64,000 nucleotides of DNA. Source: Mariprofundus sp. GTDB taxonomy: Bacteria; Pseudomonadota; Zetaproteobacteria; Mariprofundales; Mariprofundaceae. The stretch's first letter is position 1, and each line of letters opens with the position of its first letter. Shown here in pieces: positions 19,077 through 29,160 of the stretch. A program made the translations under genes and the position numbers. Below the pieces are notes generated by a model, which was not told the origin of the DNA, did not search any database, and saw only the letters and a program-made list of their open reading frames with translations. The stretch covers positions 62,001 through 126,000 of the forward strand of contig JAJFLH010000027.1 in assembly GCA_021772775.1 (NCBI GenBank). The letters are read 5' to 3'.

Positions 19077-20985
19077 AGCGATCAGATTACTGATCATTGA
19101 AGACAGTGAAGATGATGCCGCACTACTGCTATTGGAGTTGAAACGTGGCGGCATAGAGATAGAAAAACATCAGCGTGTTGAGACATCGGCCAGTATGCAG
19201 GATGCACTGGACATAGAGGTTTGGGACTTGATCACTGCTGACCATGACCTGCCAAGCTTCAGTGCGCCGGAAGCGATAAAGCTACTGAAGCATAGTGGTC
19301 AGGATATTCCCTTTATTATCGTCTCCGGCAGTATTGATGAGCAGATTGCTGTTGATTGCCTGAAAGCAGGTGCACACGATTTTATTGTGAAGGGGCGTTG
19401 GACACGGCTAGTGCCTGCTATAGCACGCGAACTCAGCGATGCAGAAATCAGACACCAACACCGGCAGCAGGAGGTGATGTTACGCAAACTATCGCATGTG
19501 GTAGGACAATCACCTAATGCCGTAAGCATCATCAATTCGAATCATTGTATAGAGTATGTGAATGCTGCATATATCGATAACACTGGCTTTAGCACTGACG
19601 ATGTTATCGGTAAAAATATTGAGCATATACCCAATAGCTCGGGAGCTGATATTTGTTGGCCGGAAATATGGCCTGTCATAAGTGCTGGTTATAACTGGCA
19701 AGTCAAACATAGTAATAACAACAAGGGTGGAGTGTCATACACTGAGATGATGTCGATTTCACCTATTCGTGATGAGAACAGTGATATTAGCCATTTTGCG
19801 ATTATTCAGCAGGATGTCTCTGAACAGGAAAGTTTAGAGGCCAAGTTTCATCAATCACAAAAGATGGAATCTATAGGTACCTTAGTGGGCGGCCTGGCGC
19901 ATGATTTTAATAATATGCTTTCCGGTATGCTGGGTAATATTTATCTGGCTAAAAGCAGTGCCAGGTCCATCCCCAAGGTGGTGGAAAAGTTAAAACATGC
20001 TGAACAGCTTGGTTTTCATGCCGGTGAGATGGTTGCTCAGTTATTAGCTTTTGCCCGTAAGGGTAAGATGACCATGAAGCAGTTTTCACTCTCTTCATTT
20101 GTGAAAGAGGCCTATAAACTGGCAAAGGTATCGATTTCAGAAGATATTAAACTTAGCTGCGATATCTGCCGTGAACCTCTAAAAGTGAAAGGGGATTCAA
20201 CACTGTTGCAGCAGGTGTTGATGAATTTGATGAATAATGCGCGAGATGCTGTTGCCGAATGTAGTGATCCTGAGATTCGTATTGCTCTGAATTATTTTAC
20301 AGCCGATGAACAGTTTAAGCGTTTGCATCCTGATCTGAAAGCGGTTGAGTTCGCACACCTGAGCGTGTCTGATAATGGGGGCGGTATTGAGCAAGCGAAC
20401 CAGAACAAAGTGTTTGAGCCTTTTTTCACGACCAAGGAGATGGGTAAAGGAACCGGACTGGGGCTTGCGATGACTTATGGTGCGATACGCAGCCATGATG
20501 GCATGATTGAGCTGCAGAGTGAGTTTGGTAAAGGAACAACGTTTCATATATATCTGCCGCTGTGTGAGCTGGGGGCTAAGGAGCTTGATAGCCATCAAGA
20601 AGCCGTTTTAAAAGGTAGTGAAGAAACTATCTTGCTGGTTGATGATGAAGAGGAGTTGTTAAGCGTTGCTGCGGCTGTATTGCATAGCTTGAATTATAGG
20701 GTGATAAAAGCTGCAGATGGAGTGAAGGCGATTGAGGTGTTTCAACAGCATTGCGACGACATTGATTTGGTGATTCTTGACGTAGTGATGCCGAATATGG
20801 GTGGCATGGAAGCAGCTCAAAAAATTCAGCAGATCAACCCGCAGATCAAAATTATTTTTACCAGTGGTTATGACCGGGACAATGTATTAAAACAGTCATC
20901 TGATTCTGCCAGTATACCAATACTACCTAAACCCTTTTCGCCTCAGTCATTAAGCCAAATAGTGCATCAGCAGTTAAGCTCGTAA
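19069..20985 (+). CDS. Hybrid histidine kinase: REC-PAS-HisKA-HATPase-REC
   Basis: A 638-residue soluble hybrid kinase. An N-terminal receiver domain (IIEDSEDD, aspartate in ITADHDLPSF) is followed by a PAS domain (about 145-255). The HisKA carries the NtrB-like phosphoacceptor AHDFNNMLSGM. The ATPase domain has MNNARDA, DNGGG and GKGTGLGLAM. A C-terminal receiver (LLVDDEEEL, aspartate in ILDVVMPNMGG) ends the chain. It starts at a GTG inside the upstream regulator gene. The kinase-receiver half is paralogous to two other hybrid kinases of this window. Confidence 0.9.
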   Translation: MSKAIRLLIIEDSEDDAALLLLELKRGGIEIEKHQRVETSASMQDALDIEVWDLITADHDLPSFSAPEAIKLLKHSGQDIPFIIVSGSIDEQIAVDCLKAGAHDFIVKGRWTRLVPAIARELSDAEIRHQHRQQEVMLRKLSHVVGQSPNAVSIINSNHCIEYVNAAYIDNTGFSTDDVIGKNIEHIPNSSGADICWPEIWPVISAGYNWQVKHSNNNKGGVSYTEMMSISPIRDENSDISHFAIIQQDVSEQESLEAKFHQSQKMESIGTLVGGLAHDFNNMLSGMLGNIYLAKSSARSIPKVVEKLKHAEQLGFHAGEMVAQLLAFARKGKMTMKQFSLSSFVKEAYKLAKVSISEDIKLSCDICREPLKVKGDSTLLQQVLMNLMNNARDAVAECSDPEIRIALNYFTADEQFKRLHPDLKAVEFAHLSVSDNGGGIEQANQNKVFEPFFTTKEMGKGTGLGLAMTYGAIRSHDGMIELQSEFGKGTTFHIYLPLCELGAKELDSHQEAVLKGSEETILLVDDEEELLSVAAAVLHSLNYRVIKAADGVKAIEVFQQHCDDIDLVILDVVMPNMGGMEAAQKIQQINPQIKIIFTSGYDRDNVLKQSSDSASIPILPKPFSPQSLSQIVHQQLSS

Positions 20986-21016
20986 CATTACCCCGGAGAC
21001 TGCAAAGAGAGTTATG

Positions 21017-22273
21017 TCATGATGGGCTGGTTGAAGGATTGCCTGCAATCCAGGCTCTATTTTTACCTGCATTCTTGGCTTGATACATAGCTGTGTCAGC
21101 CTCTTTAACCAGATCATCGACATTTGTGCCGTGTTCAGGGTAGGTCGAGATTCCTATGCTGGCACCAACGTGGCAGCTATTTCCTTTAAACTCTACAGAT
21201 TTGTTCAGCGTTTTAATGATGTTATTGGCGATATGTGAAACGCTATCGATGTTTTTTGGGTTACTCAGAATGATTGTAAATTCATCGCCACCCATTCTGG
21301 CCGCAACATCAGACTCTCTAATGCTTGCAGAGAGGCGTTTGCCCACCTCGATCAGCAGATGATCACCCATATCATGGCCCAGTGTATCATTGACCGCTTT
21401 GAAGCCATCAAGATCAATAAACAACAGTGCGACGATGCTTTTTGTACGCTTAGCTTGAGCTAAAGAGAACTCCAGCTTGTTATAAAATAGTGTTCTATTA
21501 GGCAGTTTTGTCAGTTGATCATACAGGGCCAGCTGAGTCATTTTATCTTCGGCTCTCTTGCGTTCAGTGATATCACGCAGAATGCCTACAAAATGTTTCT
21601 CTCCAGAGAGTATCATTTCTGAGATGTTGATCTCGATCGGGAACTCTTCGCCACTCTTACGCCGGCCAGTTAATTCGCGATAGCGATCAAGGTTGGTTTT
21701 TATACCATTGCGCAGATATTGGCGCAAATAGGAGTCATGGCTGTTTTGTTCCGCTTGAGGCATCAGTATGCTGATATTTTGTCCAATCAGGTGATCCTGT
21801 TCATAACCAAATATATGACCGATGGCAGGGTTAACATTTTCGATCGTTCCCTTTGTATCAATGGTCACAATGCCCTCACAAACATTGTGAATCACGGCTT
21901 TTAAACGCGACTGATTTTCCCATAGCTCTTCCTGTACGGATTGCAGACGTGAAATAATGCGCCAGAAAAGTTTGGCCTCTTGTCCGCCGATCACGCATCC
22001 TGCTCCAAGCTTGAGGGAAACCAGTTTTGAAATAGCTTCATCATTGGTCATGTTAAAAACCATGCATCCTTCAGCATGATCGAGTGCTTCTTCAAGTTCG
22101 AGAAAGACAGGAATATCTCGCGCTTTAGCATGCTGAATGCCGATCGCATTTTCATTGCTGTCAACAATACCACTCACATTAATGAGTGGTTCCTCAGCAA
22201 AAATATCCAGAAGGGCTGTCCCTCCAGCGCCAGCGCCGATAATTAAAACTGGATCACCATGTTGATTGTTCAT
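21017..22273 (-). CDS. Diguanylate cyclase with N-terminal Rossmann domain and PAS
   Basis: A 418-residue protein. Residues about 8-100 form a nucleotide-binding-type domain starting IIGAGAGGTALL (GxGxxG) with an acidic residue ending the second strand (GIVDSN). A PAS domain follows (about 120-235), then a GGDEF domain with the full GGDEF active site and an upstream RESD inhibitory site, correctly spaced by five residues. It should make cyclic di-GMP with product inhibition. The unusual Rossmann part suggests sensing of a dinucleotide or CoA-like ligand, which is inference. I chose the ATG at 22273, eight bases after a perfect AGGAGG, over an upstream in-frame start. It converges with the phosphorelay operon. 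Confidence 0.88.
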   Translation of the reverse strand: MNNQHGDPVLIIGAGAGGTALLDIFAEEPLINVSGIVDSNENAIGIQHAKARDIPVFLELEEALDHAEGCMVFNMTNDEAISKLVSLKLGAGCVIGGQEAKLFWRIISRLQSVQEELWENQSRLKAVIHNVCEGIVTIDTKGTIENVNPAIGHIFGYEQDHLIGQNISILMPQAEQNSHDSYLRQYLRNGIKTNLDRYRELTGRRKSGEEFPIEINISEMILSGEKHFVGILRDITERKRAEDKMTQLALYDQLTKLPNRTLFYNKLEFSLAQAKRTKSIVALLFIDLDGFKAVNDTLGHDMGDHLLIEVGKRLSASIRESDVAARMGGDEFTIILSNPKNIDSVSHIANNIIKTLNKSVEFKGNSCHVGASIGISTYPEHGTNVDDLVKEADTAMYQAKNAGKNRAWIAGNPSTSPS

Positions 22274-22675
22274 GAACAAAACCTCCTGGTTTGAGCGAAG
22301 TGGCAAATAGACAGTCATTTAGCGCGGTGGTGCAGTTGTTCGTTTCGCGGTCATCCTGAATCGAGGGGTAGCAGTAATTGTGCCAACTTTTTTGCAATGG
22401 ATGCGTTGTTCCTATCAGACCTCAATAAAGTGGGCTTCTGTACGCAAAACTTGCAGGTAGGGGGATATTGCTTTCTATATAGCCCTTTAGAGCAGATGGC
22501 TATTTTGGCGTTCTGGGTTTGGGGTTTTGATATATTGACGCTGGTGTTGAAGCATCACATGGTTATGGTGTTTTAGTAATGTTGAGCTTGTGATGCTATA
22601 CAAGTGCGCGATGTAACGGGTCATTCTGGCCTGTGCGGAAATATTGAATAATCAGTGTTTCTCTAAGGGGATGAG
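22274..22675. other. 402-base intergenic region between divergent cyclase and symporter genes
   Basis: It holds the ribosome binding sites of both flanking genes (AGGAGG for the cyclase on the minus strand, AAGGGG for the symporter). I found no gene, tRNA or convincing promoter pair. The middle is rich in short T runs. Control elements for both genes presumably lie here. Confidence 0.5.
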
Positions 22676-23974
22676 ATGAGTGAAAAAATGAGCATGACCA
22701 GTAAAATAATGATTTGGATGGTTGCAGGCCTGATGGTTGGCACTTTGATTAATAACTTTGCAGCAGATAACGCGTGGGTACAGACCTATTTGGTGATGGG
22801 ACTATTCCATGTTGTCGGCGCTATTTTTATCAGCTTGTTGAAAATGTTGGTGGTACCTCTGGTTACGTTCTCTCTTATTTGCGGCGTCTGCGGCATAGGA
22901 GATATCAGCAAACTTGGGCGAGTCGGTGGTAAAGCTTTTGCGTTGTTTATGCTCACTACAGCGTTGGCGATTAGTTTGGCGATTACCATTGCATCACTGT
23001 TTGCTCCGGGGGAAGGTTTTGAACTTGCCGCAGCATCGACAGGCACTTTTAGCGCTCCTGTTGCACCGCCTTTGAGTCAGGTCTTCATTGATCTCGTGCC
23101 GAGCAATCCGGTGGCTGCTTATGCTGATGGCAATATGCTACAAATAATCTTTTTCACCATTCTATTTGCTATCTGCATTCTGATGATTGGAGAAAAAGGC
23201 CAACCGATTATCGATCTTTCCGAGCGTTTAAATATGGTGATGATGGAAGTGGTCAATGTGGTGATGCATGTGGCACCGATTGGTGTTTTTGCCTTAATGG
23301 CCAAGACTTTCTCGCTGCAGGGGATGAGTATGATTGTTCCGATGCTCGGTTATTTTGCCGTATTGGTAAGTGTGTTGATTTTGCATGCGACAGGCACACT
23401 GATGATTCTGCTTAAGCTGTTTGCCCGGGTCAGTCCGATACAGTTTTTGCGTAAAATGCGTACGGCTCAGATATTTGCTTTTAGTACCTCAAGTTCAAAC
23501 GCCACTATCCCTGTTACATTGCAATGCGTTGAAAAACGTATCGGCGTTGATAACTCCACTGCATCCTTTGTTGTGCCATTTGGTGCCACCATCAATATGG
23601 ATGGTACGGCCATTATGCAAGGGGTGGCAACAGTGTTTATTGCCAATGTATATGGCATTGATTTGGGGCTGTCCGGTTATCTTACAGTGGTTGCAATGAG
23701 TGTGTTGGCTTCGATAGGTACTGCTGGTGTGCCGGGTGTCGGTTTGATTATGCTAGCCATGGTGTTTAATCAGGTTGGTTTGCCCGTTGAAGGGATTGCT
23801 CTGATTATCGGTGTGGATCGTCTGCTTGATATGGTGCGTACGGCCGTCAATATCACGGGGGATGCCGCTATTACAACGATTGTGGCACGCAGTGAAAACA
23901 GTATTGATATGGATACATTCAATGATCCTGACGCGGGTCATGCAAAAGACGTTAAGTTGCCAATGCACAGTTAA
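22676..23974 (+). CDS. Dicarboxylate/amino acid:cation symporter (DAACS family)
   Basis: A 432-residue inner-membrane carrier of the GltP/DctA/Glt-Ph family, which import glutamate, aspartate or C4-dicarboxylates with protons or sodium. Eight hydrophobic segments are visible. The re-entrant hairpin motif FSTSSSNATIPVTL, the TM7 motif PFGATINMDGTA and the TM8 segment GVDRLLDMVRTAVNITGDA are all present. The arginine in TM8 favours an acidic substrate. It is followed after 80 bases by a four-CBS hybrid kinase on the same strand. Confidence 0.92.
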   Translation: MSEKMSMTSKIMIWMVAGLMVGTLINNFAADNAWVQTYLVMGLFHVVGAIFISLLKMLVVPLVTFSLICGVCGIGDISKLGRVGGKAFALFMLTTALAISLAITIASLFAPGEGFELAAASTGTFSAPVAPPLSQVFIDLVPSNPVAAYADGNMLQIIFFTILFAICILMIGEKGQPIIDLSERLNMVMMEVVNVVMHVAPIGVFALMAKTFSLQGMSMIVPMLGYFAVLVSVLILHATGTLMILLKLFARVSPIQFLRKMRTAQIFAFSTSSSNATIPVTLQCVEKRIGVDNSTASFVVPFGATINMDGTAIMQGVATVFIANVYGIDLGLSGYLTVVAMSVLASIGTAGVPGVGLIMLAMVFNQVGLPVEGIALIIGVDRLLDMVRTAVNITGDAAITTIVARSENSIDMDTFNDPDAGHAKDVKLPMHS

Positions 23975-24054
23975 GTAGGCGATGTTTTTTGGGGAGCTTT
24001 ATATTGCCTCGGATGATCAATTGTATTCGTTTTGTGTTCAAAAGGGAGATTTAA

Positions 24055-26466
24055 ATGCCAACAATGAAACTTGTTGATCATATTATGTCTACGAATGTTA
24101 TAACCGCTCAGGCCGATATGCTGGTTGTAGAAGTGCTGCATATATTATCAGAGCATAAAATAAGTTTTATTGTCGTGTGTGATGGCTCTAAACCAGTCGG
24201 TGTCATCACCGAACGCGATATTGTTCGTTTGACTTCAGAATCACAGGATCTCTCCGGCTCGATTGCTCAAGAGGTGATGAGTAGCCCGGTTGTTGTTGCA
24301 GTCAGTAACGAGGTGGATATTGCTGAGGCCTATCATCGGCTGAAACTGCAGCATAAACGCCATTTGGTGATTGTGGATGCAGGTGGTGATATTGCCGGTG
24401 TGGTAACGTTGACTGACTTTATTGCTCATCTTGGTGTTGAAGCTTTCGTTCAACATAAAGAACTCAGTCAGGTGCTTACTGCTGAACCGATTACTGTGAA
24501 TCCAGCGGCTCCCGTGATGAATGGTATCAGGCTGATGGTAGAGCATAAAATCAGCTGTATTATCGTTGCTGAGGCGCAAAAGCCAGTAGGTATTCTAACC
24601 GAGCGTGATATCTCTCGAATCAGAGCTTCAGGTGATGATATTTCGGATAAGCAGATATGCGAACTGATGACAGCGCCGGTGCTTACAGTACATGCGGATA
24701 TGAGTACTGCAGTTGCTGCTGAACTTATGCGCAGAGAGAAGATCAGACATCTGATTGTTGTTGATGAGAAAGGGCTTCTTATTGGTGTTGTGACAGAAAC
24801 CAATATCGTTAAAGGCATGGAAGGGAGGTATGTTAAGAGTCTGGTTGAATTACTGGACGAAAAAGATGAGGAGTTGCGCACGATCAATTCTGAGCTTGAG
24901 GTACGAGTAGCAAGAAGGACGGCAGAGCTGAGGCTGGAAGTTGAAGCTCACCAAGCTTCGCAGGATGCCATGTCCAAACTGACTCAAGCTTTAGAGCAAG
25001 CTGGTGAAGCTGTATTGATTACAGATAGACGAGGTGCGATTGAATACGTTAATCAAGCTTTTATCACGACAACGGGTTACGCACTGACTGAGGTGATGGG
25101 TAAAAATCCAAGCATGCTTCAATCAGGACGGCAGAGTGAATCCTTTTATCAGCATATGTGGCAATCACTTGATGATCATGGTGCCTGGAAAGGTATACTT
25201 TGGAACAAACGTAAAGATGGTGAGACTTATCCTGAGCAGTTACATATTCGTGCGATTAAGGATCAGTATGGAGAGGTGAGCAATTATGTGGGCACATTCT
25301 CTGATATCACAGAGAAAATGAGACTGGAAGCAGAATACAGGCATGCCCAACGCATGGAGGTTGTCGGTTCACTGGTCGGTGGTGTGGCGCATAATTTTAA
25401 TAATATTTTAGCGGGTATGACTGGGAAATTATATTTGGCAAAGCTCAAAGCCAAAGCATCCCCTGAGATATTACCTTATCTGAAATCGATGGAGAAATTA
25501 TCACTGCAGGCTGCTGATATGATTCGCCAGCTACTTACCTTTGCCCGCAAAGAGGTGACTGAAAAAGCCAATCTGCCCCTGACGGCTTTGATGGAAGAGG
25601 CGTTGAAGACATCGCGTTTGGGTATTTCTGAAGATATACAGATTTTATCTGATTTTAGTGATGAATCGTTAACTGTTTTTGGTGATGCAACACAGCTACA
25701 ACAGGTTGTGATGAATATGGTGAATAATGCGCGAGATGCGATGCATGAGCAGAGGGAGAAAGTCATTTCCGTGAGTTTAAAACGCTTTTATGCTGATGAG
25801 GCCTTTATCAGCAAACATTCAACGCTTCATGCTAAAGAGCTGGCTTGTCTGAGCATTGAAGATAGTGGTTTCGGCATTTCCAAGGCTGATTTGGAGCACA
25901 TCTTTGAGCCGTTTTTCACCACCAAAGAGATTGGCAAAGGTACGGGGCTGGGGCTGTCCATGAGCAAAGGAGCCATTGAATCACATGGTGGCATTATAGT
26001 GGCTAATTCCCGGCTGGGGAAAGGCACTGAATTTCATATCTATCTGCCTCTGGTCGATGAAACTGCGAATATGATGCAAGCCGATGCGGAAACTATTTTC
26101 GAAGGCAATGGTGAGCTTATTCTGCTGGTTGATGATGAGAGCATGGTGATTGAAGGGACTGAGGATATTTTGTGCTCAATGGGTTATCGCGTCATTACTG
26201 CATGCGATGGAGAGCAGGCCTTTAAACTGTTTCTGGAGAATCAACATGATATTGCATTAGTCATCACCGATATAGTGATGCCTAATATGGGTGGCGTGGA
26301 GCTTGCTAAAAAGCTTAGAGAATATTCTGCTATGCCTGTGATCTTTATGACGGGGTATGGTTATGAGCAGGAGATTCAACAAGGCGAAAGCTCGATGATG
26401 ACCATCGCTAAGCCATTTCGTGTTTCAAATTTGAGTCGGAGTATTTATAAGTTGTTGCACGAGTGA
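24055..26466 (+). CDS. Hybrid histidine kinase with four CBS domains, PAS and receiver
   Basis: An 803-residue soluble protein. Four CBS repeats occupy about residues 1-265, each with the VGVITERDI-like strand-helix end; CBS pairs often bind adenine nucleotides. A short coiled coil leads to a PAS domain with its PAC end (about 300-425). The HisKA phosphoacceptor box reads AHNFNNILAGM, with Asn where the usual residue after His is Asp. The ATPase domain has GKGTGLGLSM. A C-terminal receiver has its aspartate in VITDIVMPNMGG. AAGGGAG precedes the ATG. An energy-state input controlling phosphotransfer is my inference. Confidence 0.9.
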   Translation: MPTMKLVDHIMSTNVITAQADMLVVEVLHILSEHKISFIVVCDGSKPVGVITERDIVRLTSESQDLSGSIAQEVMSSPVVVAVSNEVDIAEAYHRLKLQHKRHLVIVDAGGDIAGVVTLTDFIAHLGVEAFVQHKELSQVLTAEPITVNPAAPVMNGIRLMVEHKISCIIVAEAQKPVGILTERDISRIRASGDDISDKQICELMTAPVLTVHADMSTAVAAELMRREKIRHLIVVDEKGLLIGVVTETNIVKGMEGRYVKSLVELLDEKDEELRTINSELEVRVARRTAELRLEVEAHQASQDAMSKLTQALEQAGEAVLITDRRGAIEYVNQAFITTTGYALTEVMGKNPSMLQSGRQSESFYQHMWQSLDDHGAWKGILWNKRKDGETYPEQLHIRAIKDQYGEVSNYVGTFSDITEKMRLEAEYRHAQRMEVVGSLVGGVAHNFNNILAGMTGKLYLAKLKAKASPEILPYLKSMEKLSLQAADMIRQLLTFARKEVTEKANLPLTALMEEALKTSRLGISEDIQILSDFSDESLTVFGDATQLQQVVMNMVNNARDAMHEQREKVISVSLKRFYADEAFISKHSTLHAKELACLSIEDSGFGISKADLEHIFEPFFTTKEIGKGTGLGLSMSKGAIESHGGIIVANSRLGKGTEFHIYLPLVDETANMMQADAETIFEGNGELILLVDDESMVIEGTEDILCSMGYRVITACDGEQAFKLFLENQHDIALVITDIVMPNMGGVELAKKLREYSAMPVIFMTGYGYEQEIQQGESSMMTIAKPFRVSNLSRSIYKLLHE

Positions 26467-26508
26467 TGGATCAAGCTGTGGTTCTCTGTTGCTAGGATTG
26501 CTGAGGTT

Positions 26509-27057
26509 TTAAGTCACACTTTGTGGTGAATCATTTAGCCCTAACAGTGTTGAAAGATTTGTCAGGCCTTGCTGAACAGCGTCGTAAGTTGCATTGACCG
26601 TCTCTTTTACTTCACCATCAAGAGCCTGCATGCCTTCCAGAATGCTGCGAGCTTGCTCGAAACCATTCTCGACACCCGTTTTAATATTATCGAACAAGCG
26701 CTCTCTGGAGCGTTGTTCTTCAACAGGGAGATCGACCTGATCAGCTTCGGCTCTACCAAATAGCTGAGTGGCAAAGCTGAGGATACGGTCGGCGGTTGCT
26801 TGCGGGCTCATATCTTGACCAGACTCTGTGGCTTTCTGCAATGCTCCCTCGCCAAGGTGTGGTGCAAACTGAGCGCTTATTTTCTCCATGGCCGATTGAA
26901 GGATCAAGGCCGTTGGATCATTTTGCAGGCTAAAGTTGATGCTTCCAGGCTCAGTTTGGGTGAGACCTGGCAACTGAGTTGCTCTGTTTTGAATCGGTGT
27001 GTTTTGAGTCGTAGGCACCAGTTTGGACAGATTAATGTTGTTTATTGTGAGTGCCAT
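26509..27057 (-). CDS. DUF5610-like protein
   Basis: A 182-residue soluble protein of unknown function. The C-terminal two thirds (SPQATADRILSFATQLF ... GFEQARSILEGMQALDGEVK) match my recollection of the DUF5610 domain, found mainly in aquatic gammaproteobacteria. No signal peptide or membrane segment is visible. The N-terminal 50 residues look disordered. I chose the ATG at 27057, five bases after AGGAGG; the longer open frame to 27234 would run into the RNase P RNA gene. It converges with the CBS kinase gene. Confidence 0.75.
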   Translation of the reverse strand: MALTINNINLSKLVPTTQNTPIQNRATQLPGLTQTEPGSINFSLQNDPTALILQSAMEKISAQFAPHLGEGALQKATESGQDMSPQATADRILSFATQLFGRAEADQVDLPVEEQRSRERLFDNIKTGVENGFEQARSILEGMQALDGEVKETVNATYDAVQQGLTNLSTLLGLNDSPQSVT

Positions 27058-27173
27058 TGCAACCTCCTGATTGAGCCTAACTATAAATTTATCGCATAAT
27101 GGATGCGGAACATTACCGCTGCCTTGAAATATGCCAGTGTCTTTATGCGCTAAAGTTTCTACACTTGGCCGCA

Positions 27174-27552
<379 letters not shown>

Positions 27553-27611
27553 ATTTAATATTTAGTCGTCTGCCGTTAGGCTCGGGCAACGATGTGAGGC
27601 AGAGATATAAC

Positions 27612-28166
27612 ATGAGTTTGAGTTTTTCAGATGCAGCCAAAGCGAAAAAACTGCGCGACTATTTTAACCGCCATGGTCGAATTTATATTGTAGTTGATGC
27701 AACCCAGGACGATGTATTGGTACCGGAGAGTTTGAGCGGTGATCCCGCTTTGCGCTTGGTGCTCAATATGCGTATGCCACAAATGATTCATATCCATGAT
27801 GACAGGCTGGATTCGGATTTCTCTTTTTCAGGTCAAATATTCTCCTGCCAGATTCCCATGCATACAATTTGGGCGGCCTATTTGCCGGAAGGTGAACTCG
27901 AACAGGGTATCATTTGGGATGATAGTGTGCCTGAAATGATTAAGGCAATTGTGCAGGCGGTACGAAGTAATGTTTCCGAAGAAGAGGAGCAGGCACTGCA
28001 GGATGAAAATAAGAGCTCTGCTGGATTAAGCGATGAATCCAGTGTCGAAACAGCAAATCTTGCTCCTATAAACTCATCCATTACGGTGATTGAAGGTGGC
28101 GCTAAAAACAGAACAGAAGATACAAATAAGTCTCGGAAAACGAATCATCTTCGTGTGGTAAAATGA
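27612..28166 (+). CDS. sspB: SspB-like ClpXP adaptor
   Basis: A 184-residue protein with the SspB substrate-binding fold at the N-terminus (about 5-115: YIVVDATQ, VLVPESL, LRLVLNMRMPQ, SFSGQIFSCQIPMHTIWAAY). A long acidic linker follows, then a short basic tail ending KTNHLRVVK, which matches the ClpX-binding tail of SspB (LRVVK). SspB delivers ssrA-tagged proteins to ClpXP. The open frame extends back into the RNase P RNA, so the ATG at 27612 (behind GAGGCAGAG) is the start. It abuts the next gene. Confidence 0.9.
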   Translation: MSLSFSDAAKAKKLRDYFNRHGRIYIVVDATQDDVLVPESLSGDPALRLVLNMRMPQMIHIHDDRLDSDFSFSGQIFSCQIPMHTIWAAYLPEGELEQGIIWDDSVPEMIKAIVQAVRSNVSEEEEQALQDENKSSAGLSDESSVETANLAPINSSITVIEGGAKNRTEDTNKSRKTNHLRVVK

Positions 28167-29153
28167 ATGTTTAAAATGCTAATCCGATTGACTTGTGCTG
28201 TTTTATGCCTCTGTGCGCTTCAGTCACAAGCATTGGCTGCTGATGAACGCATGCAGGTGGATATTGTCGCTGCCACGCAGGAAGTTGAAGTCAGTTGGTT
28301 GCATGCCAATGTGCGTGAGGCAGCTGCACTGGCACTACCTCAATTGTGGAATCGGATTGTGCCGCAATATGCCCATGGTTTGATTTCCAAGCGAGTGAAA
28401 GCTGTGCGCTTTATGCAAAAGGCGACACCGACAGAAGAGGGTATTCGCATTGCATTTCACCAGCAGCGGGTGCTGAATTATCTGCAAGAAAACAATCTCC
28501 CTTATATTGCGGAGCAACCGGCCTTAAATGTGGTGGTGCAGCTTTATAATGTCGATGGTCGGCCAATGGGACAGACCACCAATGAGCTGCTCGATTATGC
28601 GGGATCTGAGGCAGTGGCTCGGGGTTATCGTGTTGATGATCAGGGTGCTGCAGTGGTGTTATTCTGGCGCTGGATGGATGATAGACAGGTAGATTTAAGT
28701 GTGCGTGGAAACTCGAAACTGGGTGAGTTTTCTGAAACACGGGAATTGGCTTTTGGTGATCCACTTGAGCAGTTAAAACCCTGGATGGCAGAGGTGTTGC
28801 TGAAAGCTCGCGATGCCTATGTTGAACCAACAGAAGTAGTGATTGAGGGTTTAGAGCTTGCACCCGACCACAATGATCCGCTCAATGGATTGGCCGCTGA
28901 AGCGCTCATGAAACCTGAAGTTGAGTTGCGTTTGACTGTTGAAAGAGAATCATCACTGGCTGATCAAGTGCTGTTTGAAGATGATTTAAGACAGGATCCG
29001 CGCATTTTAGCTCTCTCATTACGGCAGGTGAACAGAGAGAGTCGACAGTATCGTGTACAGTTGAAAGCTTCCGATGATCAGTGGTTATCCCAATGGTTTG
29101 TTCGCCGTGGTATGACGCTTGTGCCGACCATCGAAGGTTGGGTGGCGCGCTAG
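28167..29153 (+). CDS. DUF2066 domain secreted protein
   Basis: A 328-residue protein with a signal peptide (cleavage near ALAADE). The region about 30-230 matches DUF2066: an N-terminal block with EVSWLHANVREAAALALPQLWNR, then a VVLFWRWMDD strand. Its role is unknown. In gammaproteobacteria DUF2066 genes lie next to hda and purM; here the order is DUF2066, CDP-alcohol phosphatidyltransferase, hda. It starts directly at the end of sspB (TGAATG). Confidence 0.8.
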   Translation: MFKMLIRLTCAVLCLCALQSQALAADERMQVDIVAATQEVEVSWLHANVREAAALALPQLWNRIVPQYAHGLISKRVKAVRFMQKATPTEEGIRIAFHQQRVLNYLQENNLPYIAEQPALNVVVQLYNVDGRPMGQTTNELLDYAGSEAVARGYRVDDQGAAVVLFWRWMDDRQVDLSVRGNSKLGEFSETRELAFGDPLEQLKPWMAEVLLKARDAYVEPTEVVIEGLELAPDHNDPLNGLAAEALMKPEVELRLTVERESSLADQVLFEDDLRQDPRILALSLRQVNRESRQYRVQLKASDDQWLSQWFVRRGMTLVPTIEGWVAR

Positions 29154-29160
29154 CTTTTTC

